Assembly: GCA_965200465.1 (NCBI GenBank)
Contig: OZ241358.1
Location: 2,542,001-2,606,000, forward strand
Source of the DNA: Azophilus sp965200465
Lineage (GTDB): Bacteria; Pseudomonadota; Gammaproteobacteria; Pseudomonadales; Azotimanducaceae
DNA: 64,000 bases
Direction: 5' to 3'
The first letter of the stretch is position 1; each line of letters starts with the position of its first letter. The notes under the pieces were generated by a model that worked only from the letters and a program-made list of their open reading frames with translations, was not told where the DNA came from and did not search any database. Below are positions 7,964-17,697 of this stretch, piece by piece. The translations under genes were made by a program, and so were the position numbers.

Positions 7964-9519
7964 TTGGCTTTCTGCTCCTCAATGGCCTGCAGGGCGGCGT
8001 TGCGGCCAGCGAGGCCGCAGAGGCCGCCGCCGGGATGGGCGGCGGCGCCGCACAGGTAGAAGCCCGGCACTGGCGTGGCGTATCTGTGCGCCCCCGGCAC
8101 CGGGCGCATGAACAGGGCTTGGTCCAAGGCGATTTCGCCGTGGTGCCAGTGGCCGCCGCGCAGGTTGAACCGCGCTTCCAGATCGGGCGGCGCCAGAAGT
8201 TCGGAGGCGAGGACCATGCCGCCGATGCCCGGCGCGAAGGCTTCCAGCCGCTCCAGGCAGGCTTGCAGGAAGGCGGCCCGGCCGGCCTGCCAGCCGCCCT
8301 GCAACCAATGGGGCGCATATTGCACCACCGCCGAAAGCACATGCTTGCCGGCCGGGGCCAGCGACGGATCATGCAGCGTGGGCATGGAGACCTCCATGAC
8401 CGGGGAAGGGGAGCATTCGCCGTACTTGGCGTGGTTGAAGGCCAGCTCAATCGCGTCCATGGAGGGTGCCAACAGCAGCCGGGCGCCGGCGTCCGCCGGG
8501 GCGAGGCCGCGGAACGCCGGCAGGCCGTCCAGCGCCAAGTGCAGCTTGGCGGCCACCCCCTGGGCGCGGAAGTTATGCACCCGGCGCACGAAACCGGCGT
8601 CCAGGTTCGGCGGCCCCAGCAAATCCAGAAAGCTGGTCTTCAAGTCCGCATTGGAAAGCACCAAGTTGGCCTTGACGCCGGCGCCGTCGGCCAAGGTGAC
8701 GCCAGCGGCCCGGCCATCCTCCAAGTCGATGCGCGTCACCCGGCTGCCGCAGCGGATTTGTGCGCCGGCCGCCCTGGCGGCCGCGGCGAAGGCGTCGCCC
8801 AAGGCGCCCATGCCGCCCTGCACCAGGCTCGGCCCGCCGCCATCCAAGCCATCGTTGAGGTGACGATGCAGATAGCCGTAAACGCTGTTCGGGGAGCGCG
8901 GCCCCATGTGCGAACCCAACACCCCGTCCAAGCCGATGGCGGCCTTGAGCAGCGGGCTGTCGAAGCGTTCATTGGCGACGTCGTAAATGTTGATGGCGGC
9001 GATGCGCAGCAGTTCCCGCATATCCGCCTTGCCGAGGGTGCGCAACGCCCAGCCCAACTTGGCCAGCACCAAGCTGTCCCGCCACTGCCGTTCGGCCAGC
9101 CGCGGCGGGGTTTGGGCGCAAAACCCAGCCAGCACCTTGGCGAAGCGCCGGGTTTGGCGGTGGAATTCCGCATAGGCGGCGGCGTCCTTGGCGGCAACGC
9201 CTTCCACCTTAGCGCCGTCGATGGCCAGCTGCCCGCCTTGCCCGTCCAGCGCCACTGTCTTGAGGTTGGCGGCGGCAAACTTCAGGCCATGTTTTTGCAA
9301 GGCCAAGTCCTTGACGACCTGGGGGTTCAGCATGATCAGCAGATGGGCCAGGGAAACCCGGAAGCCGTCGGCGAACTCCCGGGTGGCGGCTAGGCCGCCG
9401 GGATGATCGGCGGCTTCCAAGACCAGCACCCGGCGCCCGCTTTGGGCCAAGTAGCCGGCGCAGGCCAAGCCGTTGTGCCCGGCGCCGATGACGATGGCGT
9501 CCCAGGCGGATTCAGCCAT
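7960..9519 (-). CDS. FAD-dependent oxidoreductase, phytoene-dehydrogenase-like (COG1233)
   Basis: 519 residues with the N-terminal dinucleotide-binding motif VIGAGHNGLACAGYLAQSG and a following acidic end to strand 2 (VLVLEAADHPGG). The C-terminus carries the FAD-contact region LCGAAAHPGGGLCGLAGRNA. It is of the COG1233 type (retinol saturase or carotenoid desaturase-like), which oxidises or isomerises lipophilic or methylated substrates. A second member is encoded next to it, 86 bp away, and a GcvT-like protein lies downstream, so all three probably act on one compound. No carotenoid biosynthesis gene is present to support phytoene as the substrate. Confidence 0.85.
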   Translation of the reverse strand: MAESAWDAIVIGAGHNGLACAGYLAQSGRRVLVLEAADHPGGLAATREFADGFRVSLAHLLIMLNPQVVKDLALQKHGLKFAAANLKTVALDGQGGQLAIDGAKVEGVAAKDAAAYAEFHRQTRRFAKVLAGFCAQTPPRLAERQWRDSLVLAKLGWALRTLGKADMRELLRIAAINIYDVANERFDSPLLKAAIGLDGVLGSHMGPRSPNSVYGYLHRHLNDGLDGGGPSLVQGGMGALGDAFAAAARAAGAQIRCGSRVTRIDLEDGRAAGVTLADGAGVKANLVLSNADLKTSFLDLLGPPNLDAGFVRRVHNFRAQGVAAKLHLALDGLPAFRGLAPADAGARLLLAPSMDAIELAFNHAKYGECSPSPVMEVSMPTLHDPSLAPAGKHVLSAVVQYAPHWLQGGWQAGRAAFLQACLERLEAFAPGIGGMVLASELLAPPDLEARFNLRGGHWHHGEIALDQALFMRPVPGAHRYATPVPGFYLCGAAAHPGGGLCGLAGRNAALQAIEEQKAK

Positions 9520-9605
9520 GGGGGCAACCTAGGGGCGCTGCGCATAGATGGCCGGCGCAGGCCATGCCGTCGCGGCCGGCGGCGGTGGCGGCGTCATGGG
9601 CTGCC

Positions 9606-11222
9606 TCAGTCATTGGGATAGCCCGGCGGCACTCTGTTGGGGCGCTTCAGGTCATGGAGGATTTCCCGGGCCGCGTTGGCCCCCGGCGCGGCCATCACGC
9701 CGCCGCCCGGATGGGTGCCGGAACCGCACAGGTACAGGCCCGGCAACGGCCCCCGGTACTGGGCGCAGCCGGGGAAGGGGCGGTTGAACAGCAGTTGGTC
9801 GAAGGTCAGTTCGCCTTGGAAGATGTTGCCCTCGGTCAGCCCCACTTCGTCCTCCAACTCCTTGGGGGTGCGCACCTCGCAATCCAGAATCAGGCGCTTG
9901 AAGTCCGGGCTGCATTGGGCGATCTGATCGATCACGGTTTGGCCGAAGGCGTCCCGGGCCTCCGGCGTCCAAGGACCGCTGGCCAGCTTGGGCGGGCAGT
10001 ACTGCACGAACACCGTCATCATGTGTTTGCCCGGCGGGGCCATGGTCGGATCAACGGTGGAGGGGATCAGCATGTCCAGATAGGGATCTTGAGACCAAGT
10101 GCCGGCCTTCCAGTCGTCATAGGCCCGCTCCAACCGCGCCAAGGAGTCCGAAAAGTGCATGTCGGCCAGCATCAGCGGGCTGTTCTTCGGCAGGGCGGGA
10201 AAGGTTGGCAGCCCGTCCAAGGCGATGTTCAGCTTGCCGGAGGAGCCGCGAATCTTGAAGTTCTTGGCGCGGGTGCGCACTTCCGCCGGCAAGTCCCCAG
10301 CGTCGAAGCATTCCAGGAAAGTGCGCTTGGGGTCCAGGTTGGAGACGACGATGCCGGCCCGATGCTCCCGCCCGTCCGCCAGCGCCACGCCCACCGCCCG
10401 GCCCCTTTCGACGATGATCCGCTGCACCTCCGCAGCGCAGAGGATTTCGCCGCCCTGGGCGCACAAGCTGCCGGCCAGCGCATTGGCCACCGCCCCCATG
10501 CCGCCTCTGGCGAAGCCCCAAGCGCCGACGCTGCCATCGACCTCGCCCATGTAGTGGTGCAGCAGAACATAGGCGGTGCCCGGCGAATACACGCCCAAGG
10601 CGGTGCCGATGATGCCGCTGCCGGACAGGTGCGCCTTGATGACGTCCGTCTCGAAGTATTCGTCCAGAAAGTCGCCGATGCTCAGCGTCCAGAAGCGCAG
10701 GGCGTCGAGCAGGCCCTCCTCGCCCAATTCGGTGAAGGCGGCGGCCAGTTCCAGCAGGCCCCTCAAGTCCTTGGGCTTGAAGGAGGCGGGGTCCGGCGGC
10801 GTCTTAAGCAGGAATTGGCGGATCAGCCGGGTCTGCTTCATCACATCCGCCTCGAAGCGCGCATGAGCGCTGGCGTCCCGCGGCGAATGGCGAGCCATTT
10901 CCCGAAGCTGACGCTCCTCGTCCGGGTAGTTGCCGAAGTAGTCGCCGTCTTGGGTGAAGGTGACGCCGCCGTGGTAGGGCACCACTTGCAGGCCGTGCTT
11001 CGGCAACTCCAGATCCCGGGAGATTTCCGGCCTGAGCAGGGAGCAGACATAGGAGCAGTTGGAGTAGGTCCAGCCGGGGTAAAGCTCCCGGCTGACGCTG
11101 GCCCCGCCGATGTGGGGGTTGCGCTCCAGCACCAGCACTTTCAGCCCCGCCTTGGCTAGGTAGGCGGCGTTGCACAGGCCATTGTGCCCGGCGCCGATGA
11201 CGATGGCATCGTATTGCTTCAT
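9606..11222 (-). CDS. FAD-dependent oxidoreductase, paralogue of the downstream gene
   Basis: 538 residues. The N-terminal motif is VIGAGHNGLCNAAYLAKAG with VLVLERNPHIGG, and the C-terminus has LCGSGTHPGGGVMAAPGANA. The length and motif positions match the neighbouring 519-residue protein, so the two are diverged tandem paralogues. The pair may be a heterodimer or act on successive steps. The ATG at 11222 follows GGAACGCA. This is the first gene of the minus-strand cluster that ends with the GcvT-like gene. Nothing in the sequence fixes the substrate. Confidence 0.85.
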   Translation of the reverse strand: MKQYDAIVIGAGHNGLCNAAYLAKAGLKVLVLERNPHIGGASVSRELYPGWTYSNCSYVCSLLRPEISRDLELPKHGLQVVPYHGGVTFTQDGDYFGNYPDEERQLREMARHSPRDASAHARFEADVMKQTRLIRQFLLKTPPDPASFKPKDLRGLLELAAAFTELGEEGLLDALRFWTLSIGDFLDEYFETDVIKAHLSGSGIIGTALGVYSPGTAYVLLHHYMGEVDGSVGAWGFARGGMGAVANALAGSLCAQGGEILCAAEVQRIIVERGRAVGVALADGREHRAGIVVSNLDPKRTFLECFDAGDLPAEVRTRAKNFKIRGSSGKLNIALDGLPTFPALPKNSPLMLADMHFSDSLARLERAYDDWKAGTWSQDPYLDMLIPSTVDPTMAPPGKHMMTVFVQYCPPKLASGPWTPEARDAFGQTVIDQIAQCSPDFKRLILDCEVRTPKELEDEVGLTEGNIFQGELTFDQLLFNRPFPGCAQYRGPLPGLYLCGSGTHPGGGVMAAPGANAAREILHDLKRPNRVPPGYPND

Positions 11223-11471
11223 TGCGTTCCGGGACCAACCACCCGCGCCATTCTAGCCCAAGTTCCGGCCAGCCCGCGTACTGCGCCAAGCCCCGCGGTC
11301 GGCGCGGGAGCCGGGTTCGGCGTTCGTGCCCTGCCGAGACCTAACGGCGCCGTCTCAAGCGCCGACCATGTGAACGCAATCTTATGCTGCGGAAAGCGCC
11401 AAAGCCTCGCCCGCGCCGCCGCAGCAAAAGCGGACAGTTCTATTTGTTGCTAACAGCCTAGAGGCGAATTC

Positions 11472-11790
11472 GTGGCTCATCGCCCTAATGCTCGGCAAAA
11501 AAATCCCGCTCCATCGTCAGTTCCCCGATTTCGGCGTGCAGGTCCTTGATGAGGGCGTCCTGATTGGCTGCCGCCTTCGCCAGTCGCGCACCAATCCCGG
11601 GCCCACGCCATGCCGTGCGGCGACGGCGTTCACCGGCTCGACGTCGCGCATGGCGTCCCTTGCCACCCTAGCCTTGAACTCCCTGGTGAAGCTCCTGCGT
11701 CCCTTTCCGCCGGCCATCTCCGGCACTCCTTGTGCATGGAAAACAAGTTAAGCCATGTGTGCATGAAAGTGGACCCACTTCTGTTCATTC
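11472..11790 (-). mobile_element. IS3-family remnant (orfA only, internally deleted)
   Basis: The ORF 11517-11726 encodes GRRSFTREFKARVARDAM, the helix-turn-helix start of an IS3-type OrfA, closely similar to the copy at 36.9 kb. Compared with that copy, about 45 bases are missing in the middle, so the protein ends in an unrelated frame. Sequence similarity extends to the IS end near 11770 (AACAAGTTAAGCCA against AACAGGTTAAGCCA, followed by a CCCACTTCT motif in both). The frameshift site is T7 here and T9 in the other copy. No OrfB remains. Confidence 0.8.
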
Positions 11791-11961
11791 CACCATCAAA
11801 GGGAATGCACGACTTTGAGATGACCCTGGGCGATGCCGTTCACAGCCTTTTTCCGGAAATTCTCCAAGCGTAAACTGCGCTGGTCGCGCCCTTGCTTGTC
11901 CTTGGGCCTACGGCGCGGCCAGCGCGGCCCTTGATGCGATGTTTGGGCTAGGAGCAGGCTC

Positions 11962-12792
11962 TTGCAGGAACCGATGAACCCCTTGGCGATGCGGCATGGC
12001 AAATGGCGTGGCCAACCCAGCCGGGCGGCCTTGCCGCTGATCCTGCTGGCCGCCTGCTGCTCTGGTTGGGGAGACGGGCAAGCAGGAGCGCCGCAGTTCG
12101 GCTACCGGGTGGTGGCCAGCTATCCCCATGATCCCGCCGCCTTTACCCAGGGGTTGCTCAGCCAAGGCGGCAAGCTGTTCGAGAGCACTGGCGGCTACGG
12201 CGAATCCCAGTTGCGGGTGACAGACCTCGCCAGCGGGCGGGTTCTGCAACAGCGCTCCCTACCGGACAACCTGTTTGGCGAGGGGCTGGCGCTGTCCGGT
12301 GGGCGGCTCTACCAACTCACATGGAAGGCCGGCGTCGGGCTGGTGCATGAGGCCGCCACCTTGGAGCAGGTTGGGCAGTTCAGCTATCCGGGCGAAGGCT
12401 GGGGCCTCGCCGCCGCCGGCGAGCACTTGGCGATGAGCGACGGCAGCGCCCAGCTGCGCTTTCTCGACCTCGCCGATCTGCGGGAATTGCGGCGCGTTGA
12501 AGTGCGCGACGGCGCCAAGCCCGTGGCCGGGCTTAACGAACTCGAATACGTTGGGGACAGCCTGTACGCCAACGTCTGGCCCACAAGCCGGATCGCCGTC
12601 ATCAACCCAAACAGCGGCCAGGTGCGGGGCTGGTTGGACCTAAGGAACATCCTGCCCCTCGTCTTCCGCCATCCGCGCCTGGACGTGCTCAACGGCATCG
12701 CCTATGACGCGCAGGCGAAAAGGCTGTTCGTCACCGGCAAGCGCTGGCCCAGGCTGTTCGAGATTGAAGTGCGGCCCAATCCAATGCCTTAG
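11962..12792 (+). CDS. Glutaminyl-peptide cyclotransferase, predicted lipoprotein
   Basis: 276 residues (from the TTG at 11962; an ATG at 11974 is the alternative). The N-terminus is a lipoprotein signal with lipobox LLAAC. The body is the beta-propeller glutaminyl cyclase of plant and bacterial type, with FTQGLL, ESTGGYGESQLRV and the C-terminal LNGIAYD blocks. These enzymes convert N-terminal glutamine to pyroglutamate. The protein probably acts in the periplasm, tethered to a membrane. It is transcribed away from the IS3 remnant and convergently with the Uma2 gene. Confidence 0.85.
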   Translation: MQEPMNPLAMRHGKWRGQPSRAALPLILLAACCSGWGDGQAGAPQFGYRVVASYPHDPAAFTQGLLSQGGKLFESTGGYGESQLRVTDLASGRVLQQRSLPDNLFGEGLALSGGRLYQLTWKAGVGLVHEAATLEQVGQFSYPGEGWGLAAAGEHLAMSDGSAQLRFLDLADLRELRRVEVRDGAKPVAGLNELEYVGDSLYANVWPTSRIAVINPNSGQVRGWLDLRNILPLVFRHPRLDVLNGIAYDAQAKRLFVTGKRWPRLFEIEVRPNPMP

Positions 12793-12898
12793 GCGGCTAG
12801 CCGAGGCGCATTCGGTTGGCGGATTTCGCAGACCCGCCTTCCAGCGGCAGCCGTAGGGCCTCGACAAATTCCGGGAGCGCATGGGCGTCGGTTCGTTG

Positions 12899-13921
12899 TC
12901 ACCGCAGCCTCATGAGGAAGTTCGCTTCGGAGGAGCAGGCCAAGGCCGCCGCAACGATGGCTTGCTCTGAAAGCTCACCGAGAAGGGACAGGGCGGCGGA
13001 AAACTCCACCGAGACCTCAATGCCCCGCGACAGTAAAATCTGCCGCGCCATTTCCGCCCTCGCCTCATCCTTGCCCTGCATTCGACCTTCTGAGCGACCC
13101 TCTGAACGTCCCTCCGCAAGCCCCCTCGCTCGGCCATGCTCGAGCAAAGAACGCATCAGCGGGTCATCATCCGGCCCCGTGCCCTGCCGAGCGCCCAACG
13201 CCAGCCCCACCCGCTCAAGCACCGCGCAGGTCTCCGCCGACAGCGCCGCCTCGTTCATGGCGGCATGGATTTCCTCCGCCGTCCAGCTAGGGAAGGCGCG
13301 GCTTGCCGGCAACTCCCGGTAGGCGCCGTTCTGCAGAACAAGGATCGTCAAGCCCGGCAGGCGGCTGCGCGGGCGGCTCGGCGCCCGGGTGTCGGGAACC
13401 TCCACCCAAACCTCCGGGAAGCCCCAAGACTCGTACAATTTCAGCTTGCCGCGGCGAACGTCCGTGGTGTGGTCAACCTCCAAGACCACATCCGGAAAGT
13501 CGTTCTCGCCGATCACCATTGCCGAAATTCCCGGCAGATTGGCCCGCCCCGGATGCAGGTACGCGGATTGGTCCGCCTGCATGATGCGCTTGGGTTTCCT
13601 GCCCCTGTCCCGCACCAGCAAATCCATGGCGCCGTAGCATTCAATGGGCGAGCCGCGCACCGCGGCAATTCGCTCCCCCAAGGCGGAGAGCTTTTGTGCA
13701 GGGCGCTCGTGATAGGGGCTGGTGGGTTCGCGGACCATCCAGGCGGTGGCTGTTTCGGCATCCCAGAACTCCAGCCGCCCTTCGAAATTCACCACCTCCT
13801 CACTCGTCATGCGCATGGGCCTGCAGCCCGGAAACTCCAAACCGGGCGGCGGGGCGCACTCCGGCGCTGCGTCCGCAGAGCCAGCGCCGTGCGCCAAGGC
13901 CGCGCGCCTGTCAATGGACAT
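12899..13921 (-). CDS. Uma2-family PD-(D/E)xK endonuclease-like protein
   Basis: 340 residues from an ATG at 13921 preceded by GGGGGC. The central DFPDVVLEVDHTTDVRRGKL followed by YESWGFPEVWVEVP matches the Uma2 (DUF820) nuclease core. The C-terminal AEGRSEGRSEGRMQGKDEAR repeat, Glu/Arg/Gly-rich, is common in Uma2 and Rpn-type nucleases, which often spread between genomes. A much longer open frame continues upstream to 15031, but that part is antisense to the MoxR gene and is not used. The cellular role of this family is unclear. Confidence 0.8.
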   Translation of the reverse strand: MSIDRRAALAHGAGSADAAPECAPPPGLEFPGCRPMRMTSEEVVNFEGRLEFWDAETATAWMVREPTSPYHERPAQKLSALGERIAAVRGSPIECYGAMDLLVRDRGRKPKRIMQADQSAYLHPGRANLPGISAMVIGENDFPDVVLEVDHTTDVRRGKLKLYESWGFPEVWVEVPDTRAPSRPRSRLPGLTILVLQNGAYRELPASRAFPSWTAEEIHAAMNEAALSAETCAVLERVGLALGARQGTGPDDDPLMRSLLEHGRARGLAEGRSEGRSEGRMQGKDEARAEMARQILLSRGIEVSVEFSAALSLLGELSEQAIVAAALACSSEANFLMRLR

Positions 13922-13937
13922 GGCTTGCCCCCTTGAG

Positions 13938-14306
13938 TCAGGGAAACAGTTTGAGGGCCGCGAACAGCAGACCGGCGATGCCGAGTGCGCCAAGCAGCAT
14001 CTTGTTTGTGGCGACGGCGATTTCGGCCTTGACGTCCGCCTTGGTTGCGAACTGGTCCTTGAAGTCGTTCCGGAGCTCCTGCATGTCCGCCTTGAAGTCG
14101 TTCCGGAGGGCCTGCATGTCCGCCTTGAAGTCGTTCCGGAGGGCCTGCATGTCCGCCTTGAATTCGCTCCGTAGCTTCTCGATGTCGGCTTTCGTGGCTT
14201 GCTCGCCTGTTGCGCCGTTGATGACGCGAACCAAGGCTTCCGCCTGTTCGGTGTTGAAGCCGCCGTTTTCAAGTTCCCGAAAGGCCGCATGTGTGTCGAT
14301 GGGCAT
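13938..14306 (-). CDS. Coiled-coil protein with C-terminal membrane anchor (DUF1640-like)
   Basis: 122 residues: an N-terminal segment HAAFRELENGGFNTEQAEAL, a coiled coil made of 11-residue repeats (KADMQALRNDF), and a C-terminal transmembrane helix (MLLGALGIAGLLFAALKLF). This is the layout of the bacterial CCDC90/DUF1640 family. The ATG has AAGGAAAAG before it. It lies just upstream of the Uma2 gene (16 bp apart) on the same strand, a pairing that suggests one transcript. Function unknown. Confidence 0.75.
   Translation of the reverse strand: MPIDTHAAFRELENGGFNTEQAEALVRVINGATGEQATKADIEKLRSEFKADMQALRNDFKADMQALRNDFKADMQELRNDFKDQFATKADVKAEIAVATNKMLLGALGIAGLLFAALKLFP
14054..14161. repeat. 33-bp tandem repeat coding for a coiled-coil heptad-like unit
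   Basis: About three 33-bp copies encode the 11-residue unit ADMQALRNDFK. The copies differ by only a few bases, so copy number may change by slippage and lengthen or shorten the coiled coil by 11 residues without breaking the frame. Confidence 0.85.
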
Positions 14307-14512
14307 GGCTTTTCCTTGGTGCTGGTTGTCCGGCAGGATAGCGCGATGGCGCTTGGCGCGTCAATGCGTTGATTTAGCCCCTGCACCCTGTGCTGCCGCG
14401 TCAGCCGCGAAATTAAGTGTGGTTTACCCTGCACGGAACAGCATAATGACGCCCTTTGCATCCGGTTCATGCGCCAAGCGCATCCCCAAGGATGCGGCGG
14501 GAGGCAATTCAC

Positions 14513-15454
14513 TTGACGGCAATCAAGGCAATGACCGCCACTGCGCAGGCGGTGCGCAGCCGCTTGGAGGCGCATCGCTACATTTGCAGCGAGCAGATCG
14601 CCACGGCTGTTTACTTGGCCTACCACCTGCACAAGCCGGTGCTCATCGAAGGGCCGCCGGGGGTGGGCAAGACGGAACTGGCCAAGACCACCGCGGCGAT
14701 GTTCAGCCTGCCGCTGATTCGCCTGCAGTGCTATGAGGGCTTGGACGAGGCCAAGGCCATCTACGAGTGGAAGTACGGCAAGCAATTGCTCTACACCCAG
14801 GTGCTGAAGGAGACCTTGGACGAAGTGCTGCAAGGGGCCAAGGGCTTCGCCGAATCCGTCAACCGGCTGCACGAGTTCGGCGACATCTTCTTCTCCGAGG
14901 AGTTCATGGAGCCGCGCCCCCTGCTCAAGGCGCTGCGGGAGAGGGACGGCTGCGTACTGCTGATAGACGAAGTTGACAAGGCCGACCACGAGTTCGAATC
15001 CCTGCTGCTGGAGATCCTCTCCGACTACCAAGTCTCCATCCCTGAAATCGGCACCGTCAAGGCGATCACCGAACCGCCGATGGTGTTCCTGACCAGCAAC
15101 AACAGCCGCGAGCTCTCGGACGCCCTAAAGCGCCGCTGCCTGCATCTGTACATCCCCTTCCCCGACACGGCGCTGGAGCAGCGCATCATTCAGGCCAGGG
15201 TGCCGGACATCCCGCCGGAACTGCGCCGCCAATTGGTGCAGTTCATCCAGGACTTGCGCGGCCTGGATTTGAAGAAGGCGCCGGCCATCTCCGAGACCAT
15301 CGACTGGGCCCGCACCCTAGTGCTGCTGCACAGCGAGGCGCTGAACCCAGACTTGGTGCGGGAGACGCTGAACGTCATCCTCAAGTTTCAGGAGGACATC
15401 GAAAACGTGCAGGGAGAGGTGCCCATCCTCACCAGCAAGGCGGTGAAGGGGTAA
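14513..15454 (+). CDS. MoxR-family AAA+ ATPase
   Basis: 313 residues. Walker A is GPPGVGKTE and Walker B is LLIDEVDKAD, followed by sensor 1 FLTSNNSRELSDALKRR. I chose the TTG at 14513 because GGGAGG lies 8 bases upstream; the next ATG is at 14531 and an earlier in-frame start lacks a ribosome site. MoxR ATPases act as chaperones, often with VWA-domain proteins, to mature metal- or cofactor-containing enzymes. The adjacent VWA gene, 69 bp downstream, is the expected partner. Confidence 0.9.
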   Translation: MTAIKAMTATAQAVRSRLEAHRYICSEQIATAVYLAYHLHKPVLIEGPPGVGKTELAKTTAAMFSLPLIRLQCYEGLDEAKAIYEWKYGKQLLYTQVLKETLDEVLQGAKGFAESVNRLHEFGDIFFSEEFMEPRPLLKALRERDGCVLLIDEVDKADHEFESLLLEILSDYQVSIPEIGTVKAITEPPMVFLTSNNSRELSDALKRRCLHLYIPFPDTALEQRIIQARVPDIPPELRRQLVQFIQDLRGLDLKKAPAISETIDWARTLVLLHSEALNPDLVRETLNVILKFQEDIENVQGEVPILTSKAVKG

Positions 15455-15523
15455 AGGCCCATGCGCCGCGTTCCGCGCCAAGCGCTTCGCCTTTGGCGGC
15501 GCACCCTTGACCAGTGAGACGGC

Positions 15524-17026
15524 ATGGACCGCACCCTGACCAACTTCATCCACGCCCTGCGCAACGCCGAGGTGCGCGTCTCCACAGCGGAAACCCTTGA
15601 CGCCTTCGGCGCCGTGCAGTTGGTGGGCTACCGGGATCGCGCCCTGCTCAAGCGCTCCCTTGCCCTGACGCTGCCTAAAACCGCCGACGAGAAGGAGTCC
15701 TTTGACGCCTGCTTCGATCAGTTCTTCGCCTTCCGCGAAGTCAGCGGCAGCCAGCAGGCCGACAGCGCCGCAGCGGACATGGGCGAAGACGCCCAAGGCG
15801 CTGGCGAAGGAGAGGGCGGCGCCGGCGGTGAACGCCAAGACAGCCGGCAGCAGCCAAGCGCCGCCGCCGACCGCCAAGGCAAAAGCAAGCGCAAGCCAAG
15901 GACAACCCTGCAAGGCGGGGAGGACGCCGAGCCGGATCTAGGCCCCGGCGAGATGAGCGCCCCCGCCTCCGCCTTAGGCGCCCTGCTGATGCAGAACTCC
16001 AAGGTGGAGCTCTCCTTGGCCGTGTCCGCCGCCGGCGAGGTCGTCAATGTGCGGGAAATCCAGATCTTCACCCAAAAGGGCCTCTACACGCGCCGCATCA
16101 TGGACCAGATGGGCCTTGCCGAACTGAACCAGGAAATCGCCGACCTGCGCGACGGCGCAACAGTTCCCGAAAGGCGCTTGGGGCAGGAGTTGCGGCGGCG
16201 GCGGGAGTGGCTGCGCGAGCAGGTGCGCGACCATGTGGAGCGGCAGTTCCTGCTGCACGCCGACGCCACTGGCCGGCGCCTGCGCGAGGAACTGCTGCGC
16301 AAGGTCAAGCTCTCCAACCTGGAGCACCGCAGCTTCCGTCTGATTCAGGAGATCGTTTACAGGATGGCCAAGCGCTTGGCCACCCTGCACGCCCGGCGCA
16401 AGAAGGTCTATAAGAAGGGCCACCTGCACGTCCCGCGCACGCTGCGCAGCAACATGTCCTACGACGGCGCCATCTTCGACCTGCGCTGGCGCTCCGTGAA
16501 GATCGACCGCCCCCGGGTGTTCGCCATCTGCGACGTGTCCGGCTCCGTGGCCAACTACGCCCGCTTCATGCTGATGTTCCTCTACAGCCTGGAGGAGGTG
16601 ATGCCCAAGGTGCGCTCCTTCGCCTTCTCCTCGGACTTGGCGGAAGTGACGGAGCTGTTCGAGCGCAACCGCATTGAGGACGCCATCGCCAAGACCCTGC
16701 GGGACTACGCCGGCGGCTCCACGGACTACGGCCAAGCCTTTGTGGATTTCAAGCGTCTGTGCCTGGACGAGGTGGACAACCGCACCACCATCATCATCTT
16801 GGGCGACGCCCGCAACAACTACGGCGACCCCAAGGCGGAGGTGCTCAAGGAGATGCACGAGCGCTGCAAGCGCCTCATCTGGCTGAACCCGGAGGCGCGC
16901 AACTCCTGGCAGGTGGGTGATGCGGAAATGCGCCGCTACAGCGCCTACTGCCACCAAGCGGAGGAATGCAACAGCCTGATGCACTTGGAGCGGGTGGTGG
17001 GCAACCTGCTGAAGACCACGCAATGA
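15524..17026 (+). CDS. VWA-domain protein, CoxE-like partner of MoxR
   Basis: 500 residues. The von Willebrand A domain lies in the C-terminal half with the MIDAS motif DVSGS, a threonine in GGSTDYGQAF and an aspartate in ILGDARNN. The N-terminal half includes a low-complexity Gly/Glu/Gln/Ala-rich linker at about residues 85-145. This is the CoxE type: with MoxR it forms a chaperone pair that loads cofactors into large oxidoreductases (known for CO dehydrogenase). No target enzyme is encoded next to it, so the client is unknown. Confidence 0.85.
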   Translation: MDRTLTNFIHALRNAEVRVSTAETLDAFGAVQLVGYRDRALLKRSLALTLPKTADEKESFDACFDQFFAFREVSGSQQADSAAADMGEDAQGAGEGEGGAGGERQDSRQQPSAAADRQGKSKRKPRTTLQGGEDAEPDLGPGEMSAPASALGALLMQNSKVELSLAVSAAGEVVNVREIQIFTQKGLYTRRIMDQMGLAELNQEIADLRDGATVPERRLGQELRRRREWLREQVRDHVERQFLLHADATGRRLREELLRKVKLSNLEHRSFRLIQEIVYRMAKRLATLHARRKKVYKKGHLHVPRTLRSNMSYDGAIFDLRWRSVKIDRPRVFAICDVSGSVANYARFMLMFLYSLEEVMPKVRSFAFSSDLAEVTELFERNRIEDAIAKTLRDYAGGSTDYGQAFVDFKRLCLDEVDNRTTIIILGDARNNYGDPKAEVLKEMHERCKRLIWLNPEARNSWQVGDAEMRRYSAYCHQAEECNSLMHLERVVGNLLKTTQ

Positions 17027-17112
17027 ACGCAAACCGCCAACCCTCATCGGGAACCTAGGATGCTATGCTGCGCCCTCTGGACAATGCCAACAGATGGCGG
17101 GGGTAGCTGAGG

Positions 17113-17624
17113 GTGGCGCAAGTCCAAGCCCTATTTTCCGATCCGTTGCGGCGAGGCGCATGGGAGGCGCACCAGGAATACGCAAGGGGGGCAGTGTCGG
17201 TCCACTTTGGGTTGGCGGAGAACTTCTACGCAGACTGGCCGGCGCCCACCTGCATCATCGCCGACGGCCCCTACGGGGTCAGTGGTTTTCCCGGTGACGC
17301 ACACACGCCGGCCGCCTTGGCGGACTGGTACGAACCGCACGTCAAGGCATGGAACGGGCGGGCCACGCCGGAGACGACCCTGTGGTTCTGGAACACCGAA
17401 GCCGGCTGGGCGGCGGTGCATCCCTGTGTGGAATCAAGACAGTGTTCTGGCGCGACTTTTTGCGCACTTTCCAACAAAGCAGCACGGACGATCAGATCAC
17501 AGCCGCCTTGGAGAAATTGAAGCAGCGCATTGAACGTGCGGGGACGGCTTCCTCCTCAAAGGGTCAAGCGGCATTGACGATCATCGGCGAGGTCGAGCGG
17601 CTGCTTGAAATAGTGGAACCCTGA
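17113..17624 (+). pseudogene. Fused remnants of a DNA methyltransferase N-terminus and an unrelated C-terminus
   Basis: The first ~105 codons match the start of a site-specific DNA methyltransferase: TCIIADGPYGVSGFPGD carries a DPPY-like motif IV, followed by LWFWNTEAGWAAVHP. At about 17430 the similarity stops. A different frame then continues to 17624 and encodes FWRDFLRTFQQSSTDDQITA, and later a helical part LTIIGEVERLLEIVEP, which looks like a real C-terminus of another protein. The junction looks like a deletion that removed the rest of a restriction-modification locus. The gene at 17698 may be its surviving partner. Confidence 0.6.
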
Positions 17625-17697
17625 AGGACTTCCCCGCTTCCAGATGGTGGATGGTTTGGAGAAACTTGCGCAGTTCCCATTAAGGAGGCATCAAGCC

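Noticed and set aside
9564..11159. 531-codon plus-strand ORF
   Set aside because: Antisense of the flavoprotein gene, no recognisable domain.
14054..14161. CRISPR-like 33-bp repeats
   Set aside because: Direct coding repeats without spacers, inside a coiled-coil gene.
13922..15031. Upstream extension of the Uma2 ORF
   Set aside because: This part is antisense to the MoxR gene and in another frame from the coiled-coil gene; the ATG at 13921 has a ribosome site.
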